Of a stretch of DNA of 64,000 bases, positions 8,597 through 16,432 are shown piece by piece. Location of the stretch: assembly GCF_900114215.1 (NCBI RefSeq), contig NZ_FOSG01000004.1, forward strand, positions 186,001-250,000, read 5' to 3'. This DNA is from Streptomyces mangrovi. GTDB lineage: Bacteria > Actinomycetota > Actinomycetes > Streptomycetales > Streptomycetaceae. Made by a program: the position numbers and the translations under genes. Every line of letters starts with the position of its first letter. Position 1 is the stretch's first letter. Under the pieces are notes generated by a model. The model was not told where the DNA came from. It saw nothing but the letters and a program-made list of their open reading frames with translations, and made no database searches.

Positions 8597-9811
8597 GTGC
8601 GCGGCCCTGAACCCCCCGGCGGAGCGCGTGCGGCCGGGACCCGGAGGAGGGGATACGTCCCCCCGAGGCTCGGTTCCCGGGCGCTGGCGGCCCTGCTCGT
8701 CGTCGTGACGCTGCTGGTGGTGGTCTCCGACTACCTGACCGACCGGGGTCTCGGTCTGGTCCCCCTGCTGATCTTCCTGCCCGCCTTCGTCGCGGGCCGC
8801 GGTACGGCGCGGCAGACCGCCGCCGCCGCCGCGTGGGTCGTTCTCGTCCTGGTGGGGCTGCTGGTCTACGACCCGTTCCAGACGGTCTCCGCCAACCTCT
8901 CGACGGTCGCCTTCACCGCGGCGCTGGGCGCTCTGAGCATCGCCGGGGCCTGGCAGCGCGGCCGCAGGGACGCGGAGATCACCCGGCTGCGGTCGGCCGC
9001 CGCCGCGCTGCAGCGCCAGATCCTGCGCCCTCTTCCGCTGCTCACCGACCGGCTCCTGGCCGACGGTGTGTACGAGCCGGTGGAGGAGGACAGCCGGGTC
9101 GGCGGGGACATCTACGAGGTCATGCCCTCGCCGTACGGCACCCGGGTGCTCATCGCGGACGTCCAGGGCAAGGGGCTGCCCGCCATCGGGACGGCCTTCG
9201 CGGTACTGGGCGCCTTCCGGGAGGCAGCCGGCCGGGAGCCGGAACTCACCTCGGTCGTGGAGGCCCTGGAGGACGCGGTCGTCCGGCACAACGCCTTCGA
9301 GGCGCAGAGCGGGGAGCCCGAACGCTTCGTCACCGCACTCGTCCTGAACACCGACGGCGGCAGGGACGTCCAGGTGGTGGACTGCGGCCACATCCCGCCG
9401 TACCTGCTGCGCCGGGAGCGGACCGGGCCGGCGGCCCGGCCGGTCCCGCTGCGGAACTCCGGGGTGCCCCTCGGGCTGGGCTCCCTCGCGCCGAAGTCCC
9501 GGGCCGTGGAACGGTTCGGTCTTCCGCCCGACGCCATGTTGCTGCTCTGCACGGACGGCGTCACCGAGGCGCGCGACTCCTCCGGGGCCTTCTTCCCCCT
9601 GGAGGAGCGCCTGACCGGGTGGGCGGACGCCTCTCCCCGGGAGGTGGCCGCGGGCCTGCTGGACCAGTTGGTGGCCTACACCGGGGGCAGCCCGGCGGAC
9701 GACATCGCCCTTCTGGTCCTGCGCAGGAGCGCGCCGCCGGCGCCGGATCGCGAGGCTTCCTCCTCCTCCGGCAGCGGCGGGTTTGGGCCTCCGGGCGCCG
9801 GTTCCCGTTAG
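8597..9811 (+). CDS. Membrane-anchored PP2C/SpoIIE-type serine phosphatase
   Basis: The GTG at 8597 follows GGAAGG at good spacing and gives 404 residues. The N-terminus has about three hydrophobic segments between residues 30 and 115 (ALAALLVVVTLLVVV, LVPLLIFLPAFVAG, AAAAWVVLVLVGLLV). A short helical linker then leads to a SpoIIE phosphatase domain with VGGDIYEV, IADVQGKGLPA, DCGHIPPYLL, LLCTDGVTEARD and ADDIALLVL, which include the metal-binding Asp residues. Such proteins usually dephosphorylate anti-anti-sigma factors. The stop overlaps by 3 bases the stop of the converging phosphatase gene. Confidence 0.85.
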   Translation: MRGPEPPGGARAAGTRRRGYVPPRLGSRALAALLVVVTLLVVVSDYLTDRGLGLVPLLIFLPAFVAGRGTARQTAAAAAWVVLVLVGLLVYDPFQTVSANLSTVAFTAALGALSIAGAWQRGRRDAEITRLRSAAAALQRQILRPLPLLTDRLLADGVYEPVEEDSRVGGDIYEVMPSPYGTRVLIADVQGKGLPAIGTAFAVLGAFREAAGREPELTSVVEALEDAVVRHNAFEAQSGEPERFVTALVLNTDGGRDVQVVDCGHIPPYLLRRERTGPAARPVPLRNSGVPLGLGSLAPKSRAVERFGLPPDAMLLLCTDGVTEARDSSGAFFPLEERLTGWADASPREVAAGLLDQLVAYTGGSPADDIALLVLRRSAPPAPDREASSSSGSGGFGPPGAGSR

Positions 9812-11055
9812 GCGGTGTGCAGACCGGCCCGGGCCGCGGCCGGGCCGACGGCGTCGGGGCGGGAGCCGAGCCACTCGCACAGCAGGACGGTCGCGTCGTC
9901 CTGGAGCCGTCCGCCGTGGTGGCCGAGTACCGCGTGGACCAGGCGGCGCAGCGTCTCGGGCACGGGGAGGCCGTCGGCGTGGTGGCGGATGAGGAAGTCG
10001 ATGAAGCGGGACAGGCCGAACTCGCGGTCGCCCGGCCCGCGGGCCTCGGTGATGCCGTCGGTGTAGAACACCACCCGGTCGCCCGGCTCGAGCTGCTCGC
10101 GGCACAGAGTGCTGTCCAGGCCCAGTCCGGTGCCCATCGGATGGGTGGGCCGGCAGCGCAGCAGGGCGGACCAGCGTCCGCCGCGGATGACGACCGGCGG
10201 GTGGTGCCCGCGGTTGACCCAGGAGAACACACCGGTGCGGGTGTCCAGGGCGGCCAGGATCCCGGTGGCGTAACGGGTGTTGCCGAACTGCCGCACCAGG
10301 GTGTCCTCGATCGCCTCGCCGGTCTCGGTGAGCGAGGCCCCCTGGCGGCGCAGGTTGCGTCCGGCGGCCACGGCGAGGCCGGCGGTGAGCCCGGCCGCGG
10401 TGTCGTGGCCCATGGCGTCGAAGACCGACAGATGGATGACGGGCCCCGCGGTGGCGTAGTCGTAGGCGTCGCCGCTGACGAGGTAAGCGGGTTCCAGGGC
10501 GGCGCTGATCACCACCCGGCCGTCGGCGTAGGTGCGCGGGGGCATCAGGTGCCACTGCATCTCGGCCGCGACGTTCATCTCCCGGGTGCGCGTCAGCCGG
10601 GCGCCGATGTCGCTGGTCCTGCCCTTGCCGTCCAGCATGAGCGCCGTCAGGGAGGCCAGCAGTCCCATGTGGTCATGGGTGCGGTCGTCGTCGAGGGCGG
10701 TGCTGACGTTCAGCACCCCCAGGCGTTCGGTGCCGTCCAGCAAGGGCACCCACCAGCGGTAGCCGTGCGGCCCGGCTCCGGCGGCGGGCAGGGTCTGGCC
10801 GTACTGGAAGGCCCGGCCGGGCACGGTCCCCTCGACGGGCAGTTCCCTCTCCTCGGTGTCCGGGAGCGGTCCGGGGCCCGGCAGCAGGCGCAGTGAGTAC
10901 TGCTGCAGGTCGGCCAGGTAGATCCGGACGTCCCTCAGGCCGGCGGCCACCGCGTGCTCGGCCACGGTGGCCGGCAGCATCTCCAGGGGGGTCAGGTGAC
11001 TGGCTCTGAGCAGGCCGGAGAGCATGCGGCGGACGGCGAGGTCCCGTTCCGGCAC
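9808..11055 (-). CDS. GAF-SpoIIE-type serine phosphatase (soluble)
   Basis: The protein has 415 residues. Residues about 15-145 form a GAF-like sensor (VRIYLADLQQYSLRLLPG..., WWVPLLDGTERLGVLNVST). Residues about 165-395 form a SpoIIE/PP2C domain: SGDAYDYA, VFDAMGHDTAAGL, VNRGHHPPVVI, VVFYTDGITEARG and DDATVLLCEW. There are no membrane segments. It is probably a signal-gated phosphatase in a partner-switching sigma-factor pathway. It faces a second phosphatase tail to tail, but the two differ in sensor region and are not recent duplicates. Confidence 0.85.
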   Translation of the reverse strand: MPERDLAVRRMLSGLLRASHLTPLEMLPATVAEHAVAAGLRDVRIYLADLQQYSLRLLPGPGPLPDTEERELPVEGTVPGRAFQYGQTLPAAGAGPHGYRWWVPLLDGTERLGVLNVSTALDDDRTHDHMGLLASLTALMLDGKGRTSDIGARLTRTREMNVAAEMQWHLMPPRTYADGRVVISAALEPAYLVSGDAYDYATAGPVIHLSVFDAMGHDTAAGLTAGLAVAAGRNLRRQGASLTETGEAIEDTLVRQFGNTRYATGILAALDTRTGVFSWVNRGHHPPVVIRGGRWSALLRCRPTHPMGTGLGLDSTLCREQLEPGDRVVFYTDGITEARGPGDREFGLSRFIDFLIRHHADGLPVPETLRRLVHAVLGHHGGRLQDDATVLLCEWLGSRPDAVGPAAARAGLHTA

Positions 11056-11240
11056 AGTGGCTCCTTACGGTCGTCCGCCCGGCCGGGGGTCGCTCCGGCG
11101 GCGTCGGCGGTGGGCCGGGGGCGGCCGACGGGAGGGGGGGGGAGATCCGCCGGCCGCCGGTACGAGGGCGTCCGGGCACCGGTTCGCGACTCCACCTGAC
11201 CGGTGCCCGGACGCAACCGTCGTCTACCCCGGGACGCGCG

Positions 11241-11274
11241 CGGCACGCCTCCGGCCGCGGCACGCCTCCGGCCG
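11241..11274. repeat. Tandem duplication of a 17-bp unit
   Basis: GGCACGCCTCCGGCCGC is repeated exactly twice in the spacer between the phosphatase gene and the broken acetyltransferase gene. It looks like a simple slippage duplication. Confidence 0.7.
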
Positions 11275-11339
11275 CGGGGCGCTCCACCCGGGCGGAATTC
11301 GGCTGTGCGCAGGCCGCACGGCTGCCAGGATGTGCCGCC

Positions 11340-11886
11340 ATGGAGAGAGACGATCCCGCCACCCGCCGTGCGAGGCCCCAGGACGCCGCCGCGGCGGCCG
11401 AGGTGCGGGAGCTGACGGCCGAGGACTGGTCCGACTGGCGCGAGTTGCGGCTCGCCGCACTCGCGCCAGGCACCGCACGCGTTCTCCTCCCGGCTCGCGG
11501 ACTGGCAGGGTGACGGCGACCGGGAGGAGAGGTGGCGGGCCCGGCTGAGCATCGCCGGTGCGCACTTCGCAGCCCTGCTGGAGGGCCGGCCGGCCGGGCA
11601 GGCGAGCGGTGTCGCGGAACCGGGCGGGAGTACGGCCGAGCTGATCTCGATGTGGGTCGGCCCGGGTGCGCGGGGCCGGGGTGTGGGGGACGCGCTGGTG
11701 CGGGCGGTGGAGGAGTGGGCCCGGAAGGCGGGAGCCGGGGAGCTGCGGCTGTCGGTGATGCCGGGCAACGCGCACGCCGCGGCCCTCTACCGCCGTCATG
11801 GTTTCGAGGACATGGGCCCGGTCGGCGACGAGCTGCCCGACGGCGGCCGGGAGCATGTCATGGTCAAACCGCTCATCCGCGGCTGA
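11340..11886 (+). pseudogene. GNAT acetyltransferase, frameshifted
   Basis: ATG at 11340 begins MERDDPATRRARPQDAA and proceeds to a typical GNAT start (LTAEDWSDWRELRLAALA). The frame then changes near 11466-11474 and would stop at 11511. The +1 frame continues as PHAFSSRLADWQGDGDREE, the usual next GNAT segment, and on to acetyl-CoA-binding GARGRGVGDALVRAVEEWA and YRRHGFEDMG before stopping at 11886. One extra base relative to the expected LADAPHAF codons explains the break. No slippery heptamer is visible, so decay or a sequencing error are the simplest explanations. Confidence 0.7.
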
Positions 11887-12078
11887 GGGCCTGCGCCCCC
11901 GGCCGCGGGCGGTCGCTGTCGCCCGGGGGAGGTTCTGGGGGACACCGGGCGCCTTCTCCTGCCGTGCGGGCGGGCACCGCCCGCCGGGACCTGGAACGGC
12001 CACCGATGTCCTCCACCGGCAGGGGCGCCGCGGGAGGGGCGACGCCCGCCGTCACATCAGCCTCTCCCGCCGCATCCG

Positions 12079-12210
12079 TCACATCGCCCTGATCCGCATG
12101 TACCGCACCAGGGAGGGCGCTCCCGCAACCGCGGTCGCCGCGGCGGCGGTCAGCAGGACGCCCACGGCGACGCGCACAACGGCGGCGGGGACGAAGACAC
12201 CGTTCCTCAT
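12079..12210 (-). CDS. 43-residue DUF6893-like small membrane protein at the end of the hydrogenase operon
   Basis: ATG at 12210 overlaps the stop of the protease gene (ATGA), indicating translational coupling. The protein MRNGVFVPAAVVRVAVGVLL... has one hydrophobic Ala/Val/Leu segment followed by a basic tail, SLVRYMRIRAM. This layout, a single helix then R-Y-x-R-I/M-R-x-M, matches the small DUF6893 family. It may be a membrane tether or accessory of the hydrogenase, but that is inferred only from position. Confidence 0.6.
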   Translation of the reverse strand: MRNGVFVPAAVVRVAVGVLLTAAAATAVAGAPSLVRYMRIRAM

Positions 12211-13010
12211 CGGGTCACCTCCTTTCCCGCGAGCAGTTCCCTCACCAGGGACTCCACCAGTTCCACGGCCTCGCCGACCGCCCGTCGCACGGGTTCGCTG
12301 AGCCCGACGGCGACATCCGGTTCGTCGCCGCGCATGCGCACCAGCGGTTCGCAGCCGACGACCAGGACGCGCGGCAGCGCGGCGCCGCCGTCGGCCGCGA
12401 GCCGCCGGGCCAGGGCCAGCGTCCTGACCGGGTCCATGGCGTGGACCTCGGGCGCGGCGTGGGCGCCGTCGAGGGCGCCGGCGTCCGGCTCGATGACCGA
12501 CACCGTGCCGGGCGGCTGCCCGTGGGGCGCGGCGTCGACCAGTACGGCCGTGCCGTACCCCTCCAGCAGCCGGTAGGCCAGGTCCATCCCGCGGATGCCG
12601 AAGTCCGCGACGTGGACGCCGTCGGGCAGGGGCCGGTCGCGCAGCGCCTCGGCCACCGCGGGGCCGAACCCGTCGTCGGCGAGGAAGACGTTGCCGATTC
12701 CGGCCACCAGGACCCGGGCGCCGGGTGCGTCCGGCTCCCCGGGCGGTCCGGCCGGTTCCAGCTCCTCGGGGGAGAAGAAGAAGCGGTGCCCCATCTGCCC
12801 GCTGGTACCGAAGTCGATACCCGCCGGGTCGTCGTCGAGGACCACCGCGACGTGGGTGCGGCCCTCCATGTCCTCCTCGACCGCTTCGATCTCGGCGGTG
12901 CGCCCGGTGAGGGCGAGGTCGAGGATGTCGGCGCCGGGTGAGGGACGCAGCCGCACCCGGCCGCCCCGTCCCAGCCGCACCCCGCCGACCACTACCGTCC
13001 TGTCCCTCAC
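12207..13010 (-). CDS. Hydrogenase maturation protease (HyaD/HybD, M52 type) with N-terminal extension
   Basis: The protein has 267 residues from a GTG start that overlaps the previous stop (GTGA). Residues about 100-265 are the M52 endopeptidase domain: VLVAGIGNVFLADDGFGPAV, where conserved acidic residues bind Ni of the immature large subunit, and later VLVDAAPHGQPPGTV and HAMDP. The family cleaves the C-terminal tail of the [NiFe] large subunit after metal insertion. The first roughly 95 residues are an extra beta-rich domain of unknown role not found in E. coli HybD. Confidence 0.85.
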   Translation of the reverse strand: MRDRTVVVGGVRLGRGGRVRLRPSPGADILDLALTGRTAEIEAVEEDMEGRTHVAVVLDDDPAGIDFGTSGQMGHRFFFSPEELEPAGPPGEPDAPGARVLVAGIGNVFLADDGFGPAVAEALRDRPLPDGVHVADFGIRGMDLAYRLLEGYGTAVLVDAAPHGQPPGTVSVIEPDAGALDGAHAAPEVHAMDPVRTLALARRLAADGGAALPRVLVVGCEPLVRMRGDEPDVAVGLSEPVRRAVGEAVELVESLVRELLAGKEVTR

Positions 13011-14167
13011 GCCTCCTCCCGAACGGGCCGGAACTCGCGGATGGTGCCGTGCAGGGCGAGCAGTTCGTCGGGGCCCAGGCCCGCGCAGCGGTCCAGGATC
13101 TCCCGGGCCCTGGGGTCGCAGGCCCGCGCCTCCCGCTTCTCCTCCTCGGTCAGGCTCATCACGCCGAGGATCAGCAGCCGGTCGATCTCCGTGCCGTCGA
13201 ACAGGTCGCCGGGGCTCTCGGGAGCCACCTCGGGGAAGTCGTACAGGGTGACGGGGGAGGAGAGGACGGTGCGGGCGAACGACCCGTCACCCGTACCGCT
13301 CGCGCCGTCGCCGTCGCCGTCGCCGCCCTCGCCGCCGTCCCCGGTGCCGTCGGTGTCGGTACCGGTGTCGTCGTCCACGAGGACCGGCCAGGTGCCCTGG
13401 TTCTCGCACGCCGAGACCGCCTCCCGCAGCCGCCCGGGCGGGTCCAGGAGCGAGACGAAGCGCCCGGTCCGGCTGTGCAGCACGGTGTGGGTGGAGACGA
13501 AGGCGTAGGTGCAGGCCGCCTCCCGCGCGCCCCGGTCCACGGGGTCGGGAGCCGGGCACGGTGTGGTGTTCTCGACGCGCACGGTCAGCCGGAACACACC
13601 GTCCGCGACGGGCTCGGCGCCGATCTCGACCGTGCCACTCAGCGCGTTCCACCGGCGGACGAGGGCGCCGGCGGTGCGGCCCGAGGCGTCCAGGACCGGT
13701 TCGCGGTCGCTGCCGGCGGGGACGGCGACGGGGGTGCGCACCGTCCGGCCGAGGACGGTGTCCAGCCGTACGGGCACGGACACCTCGCGTTCGGTCGCCT
13801 CCTGCCAGGCGAGGTGGCGCTCGCCGTCCACCGTCAGTTCGTCCACGACCTCGGGCCCGTCCGGGCCCTGTCTGACCACACCGCGGTCGACGACGTGCAG
13901 GAACCGTACGCGCACCGCCACCTCGGTGCGGTCGGCCGGGCGGCCACCGGTTTCGAGCAGCACCTGGGTGCGCATCCGGTGCGGCTCGCCCAGGGTGTCG
14001 GCGCACGAGCGGGGGAAGACCCCGCCGAAGGTCCAGCGTTTGGTGTTCTTCAGCGCGGATCTGCGGTACGGCCAGAGCAGGTAGCCCTCGTACAGGCAGG
14101 TACGCACGATCTTCTCGGCCTTCCCCGCGGGCTCGGCCGTGCGCTCCGCCGGTGTCACGTCGTCCAT
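13007..14167 (-). CDS. Hydrogenase-cluster protein of unknown function
   Basis: The 386-residue soluble protein begins MDDVTPAERTAEPAGKAEK, then IVRTCLYEGYLLWPYRRSALKN. It has a beta-rich middle (VRVRFLHVVDRGV, FRLTVRVENTTPC) and an Asp/Gly low-complexity insert of about 25 residues near residue 280. I recognise it only as a component seen beside group 1h hydrogenase genes, not as a biochemically characterised family. The start overlaps the preceding DUF6084-like gene by 13 bases and the stop overlaps the protease gene by 4, so it is part of a coupled operon. Confidence 0.65.
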   Translation of the reverse strand: MDDVTPAERTAEPAGKAEKIVRTCLYEGYLLWPYRRSALKNTKRWTFGGVFPRSCADTLGEPHRMRTQVLLETGGRPADRTEVAVRVRFLHVVDRGVVRQGPDGPEVVDELTVDGERHLAWQEATEREVSVPVRLDTVLGRTVRTPVAVPAGSDREPVLDASGRTAGALVRRWNALSGTVEIGAEPVADGVFRLTVRVENTTPCPAPDPVDRGAREAACTYAFVSTHTVLHSRTGRFVSLLDPPGRLREAVSACENQGTWPVLVDDDTGTDTDGTGDGGEGGDGDGDGASGTGDGSFARTVLSSPVTLYDFPEVAPESPGDLFDGTEIDRLLILGVMSLTEEEKREARACDPRAREILDRCAGLGPDELLALHGTIREFRPVREEA

Positions 14168-14919
14168 GGTGCTCCGGTGGTCTCGGGTGTTCTGGGGATG
14201 TCGGGGGTGGCGGGCGCGGCGGGGGAGGGGGCGCGAAGGCCGTCCGCCCGGTCCAGCAGGGCGCCGACGGCGTCGTCCAGGGTGCCCAGCGTCCACCGGG
14301 TGCGGTAGGCGTCGAGCCGGTCGTGGGTCTCGCGGGACAGCCGCAGCCAGGGGCTGCCGCCGCTGTAGCGGTCGACCAGCGTGTGCCACAGGGCGGCGGG
14401 CAGCCGGTAGCCGGCGTCCTCGGCCCAGGAGATCTGGGCCGTTCTCAGCCGGCCCTGACCGCCGTCGAAGAAGACCGTGCCGCTGAAGAGGAAGTCCAGC
14501 GGCACCTCCCCGCCGGGGACGGCCCGCAGGTACTTGGTGACGGCCAGTTCGGCGTCGCAGGGGCACGGCACCGTCAGGCCGACCGTGGTGGTCCCGTCGA
14601 ACGGGGGGACCACCACCGTGGTCCGGGTCCAGGCCAGCGGGCGCAGGGTGGTGGCCCACCGCTCGGGTTCGCCGAACAGCTCGGCCAGGGCCGCCCGCGC
14701 CCGCTGGTCGTAGTGGCGGCGGGTGACGTCGATCCTGATCGCGGTCGTCAGGCTGACCGAGCGGACCGGGCCGCCGCCGGTGCGGGTGATCTCCACGTCG
14801 AACCGGAGTGTGGGCACGGCGGCGTGCCGCTCGGGCTCCGCTCCCGTGACCTCGAAGGAGAGGGCCGGGATGACGTGCCGGGACGGAGCGCCGGCCGGCT
14901 TCGCGTGCGGCGCCGTCAT
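14155..14919 (-). CDS. DUF6084-like hydrogenase-cluster protein
   Basis: The protein has 254 residues with a beta-rich core (VPTLRFDVEITRTGGGPVRS, TVGLTVPCPCDAELAVTKYL, VPLDFLFSGTVFF). It agrees with DUF6084, a family I associate with actinobacterial hydrogenase loci; the assignment is from memory of the pattern. It contains a CPC motif but no obvious cofactor site. Its ATG overlaps the stop of the upstream small gene (ATGA). Role in assembly or electron transfer is unknown. Confidence 0.65.
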   Translation of the reverse strand: MTAPHAKPAGAPSRHVIPALSFEVTGAEPERHAAVPTLRFDVEITRTGGGPVRSVSLTTAIRIDVTRRHYDQRARAALAELFGEPERWATTLRPLAWTRTTVVVPPFDGTTTVGLTVPCPCDAELAVTKYLRAVPGGEVPLDFLFSGTVFFDGGQGRLRTAQISWAEDAGYRLPAALWHTLVDRYSGGSPWLRLSRETHDRLDAYRTRWTLGTLDDAVGALLDRADGLRAPSPAAPATPDIPRTPETTGAPWTT

Positions 14920-15125
14920 GACGGGGAGAGGTTCGGCATCCCGGGCATCACCGGGTCGCGGCGCCCGGCGTTGACGCCCGTCGACCGGCGGGCCGTGGAG
15001 CGGTCGCCGGGCAGGAGCCCGGGGGTCTTGCGGTAGGAGCCCTTCTGGTTGCCCTGCCTGGTGCCCTTGACATGGGCCGCCCTGTCGGGCCTCACATCGG
15101 CCTTGCCTACGGCGATACGGGCCAT
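14916..15125 (-). CDS. 69-residue basic protein in the hydrogenase operon
   Basis: The protein starts MARIAVGKADVRPDRAAHVK and continues with GTRQGNQKGSYRKTPG. It is basic, has no Cys and no hydrophobic segment, and is probably partly disordered. The position between two coupled genes and the good start (CTCC-rich site on the + strand = GGAG before ATG) support it being real. Function is unknown. Confidence 0.6.
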   Translation of the reverse strand: MARIAVGKADVRPDRAAHVKGTRQGNQKGSYRKTPGLLPGDRSTARRSTGVNAGRRDPVMPGMPNLSPS

Positions 15126-15135
15126 GACGCCTCCT

Positions 15136-15840
15136 TCATGCGGTGGACGGGAGGTCGGTGGGGGTCGGGTCGGTGTGCGGGCCGGGGGAGGGAGCGGCGG
15201 GCGGGTCGGGGCAGAGACCTCGGAAGAAGTCCCCGACGTGCCGCCACACCTCGGGCCCGCCGCCCAGCCCCTTCCAGTGGGTGCGTACGACGGCCGCCAG
15301 GCGGTAGCAGTCGTCCAGGGGGACGATCCACCGCTCCCGCGCGCCGTTCGCCAGGTTGACCAGCAGCGCCTCGACGTCGTCGGCCATCGCCGCGACGGCC
15401 GGGGCGCAGGCCTGGACCGCGCGCCAGCGTTCCGCCTCGACGGTGGAGCGCAGCAGACCCAGCGCACTGGGGTAGCCGGCCGTGATCTCGCCGCTCCCAC
15501 CGTCACGGGTGAAGAACGCCAGACCGACCGGGACGCCGAGCGTGGCCCACAGCGTGTCGTCGAACCCGTCCTCGTGCAGCCGGGTCCTGCGCAGCGGCAG
15601 TAGCCGGTAGTGGGCGCCTCCCGCCTCCTTGCGGTCGAACAGCAGTGAGCAGGCGCGGCAGGCGCAGCAGACCGCGCCGGCGCGGACGTCCAGCAGGTGG
15701 CGGTGCGCCTCGGGCAGCGGCTCGGAGCACAGGTCGCACCGCTGGTGCCCGGGCGGGGCGCCGTCCGCCTCCGGTCCGCGAAGGCGGGCCGGGCGGTGGG
15801 CCAGCCGCCGCAGCCGGGGTGTGGTGATGGGGGCGGACAC
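15136..15840 (-). CDS. DUF5947-like protein with cysteine clusters
   Basis: The protein has 234 residues. Near the N-terminus it has CDLCSEPLPEAHRHLLDV followed by CCACRACSLLF, giving CxxC plus CxxC pairs suited to zinc or an Fe-S cluster. The C-terminal half contains LGGGPEVWRHVGDFFRGLCPD. It matches DUF5947, which in actinobacteria occurs with group 1h hydrogenases. An electron-transfer or assembly role is plausible; the sequence does not decide. Confidence 0.7.
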   Translation of the reverse strand: MSAPITTPRLRRLAHRPARLRGPEADGAPPGHQRCDLCSEPLPEAHRHLLDVRAGAVCCACRACSLLFDRKEAGGAHYRLLPLRRTRLHEDGFDDTLWATLGVPVGLAFFTRDGGSGEITAGYPSALGLLRSTVEAERWRAVQACAPAVAAMADDVEALLVNLANGARERWIVPLDDCYRLAAVVRTHWKGLGGGPEVWRHVGDFFRGLCPDPPAAPSPGPHTDPTPTDLPSTA

Positions 15841-15846
15841 GGCGGC

Positions 15847-16419
15847 TCACCCCTCTCGCTCGGCGGCGAGGGCGGGGCGGCGGAAGAGGTCGTCCACCGG
15901 GATGAGAGCGGTGGGCGCCCGGTCCGGGGCGGACTCGACGTCCACCTCCACCCGTTCGATCTCGGGCGCGGCGGCGGCCACCGCCTCGCGCACCGCCTGC
16001 TCCAGGGCCTGCGGGGAGGAGGAGCAGCCGCGCCCGGTGGTGCCGAGCCGGATGCGGACCGCCTCCTGGGAGATCCCGGCCAGCTCCACCTCGTCCTCCC
16101 CGAGCCGCCGCCGGGAGCGCAGGCCGGCCAGGGCGTGGCGCACCCGGGTCTCGGCCGGTTCGGGGTGGAGGCCGTGCACCAGCAGCAGATGGCCGACCAG
16201 TTCGTCGCCGGCCAGCCGGCGCACCGCGTCGCCGCCGCCCTCCTCCCGGCTCAGGCGGTCCACGATCCGGGCCAGGCAGTCCCCGTAGAGGCCGACCAGG
16301 GTGTGGACGGTGTCGGTGGCGCGGGCGGCCGCGGCGCTGTCCGGCAGCGACTCCAGCGCGGACAGCAGTTCCTCGGCGCGGGCCGCCTGCCCGCGCGCGT
16401 ACTCGTCGTCCCAGGGCAT
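15847..16419 (-). CDS. NifU-like protein with a degenerate metal site
   Basis: The protein has 190 residues. The N-terminal part is helical; residues about 120-175 form a NifU C-terminal-type domain (VRIRLGTTGRGCSSSPQALE followed by an amphipathic helix). In scaffold proteins this loop is CxxC; here only one Cys remains (GRGC). It may therefore bind a cluster through a dimer interface with other ligands, or have lost scaffold activity. It sits directly after the large-subunit gene, with 13 bases between. Confidence 0.7.
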   Translation of the reverse strand: MPWDDEYARGQAARAEELLSALESLPDSAAAARATDTVHTLVGLYGDCLARIVDRLSREEGGGDAVRRLAGDELVGHLLLVHGLHPEPAETRVRHALAGLRSRRRLGEDEVELAGISQEAVRIRLGTTGRGCSSSPQALEQAVREAVAAAAPEIERVEVDVESAPDRAPTALIPVDDLFRRPALAAEREG

Positions 16420-16432
16420 CTCCGGCCGCCCG

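Noticed and set aside
11460..11480. Programmed frameshift in the GNAT gene
   Set aside because: No slippery sequence or stimulatory hairpin is evident, and the family does not use frameshifting.
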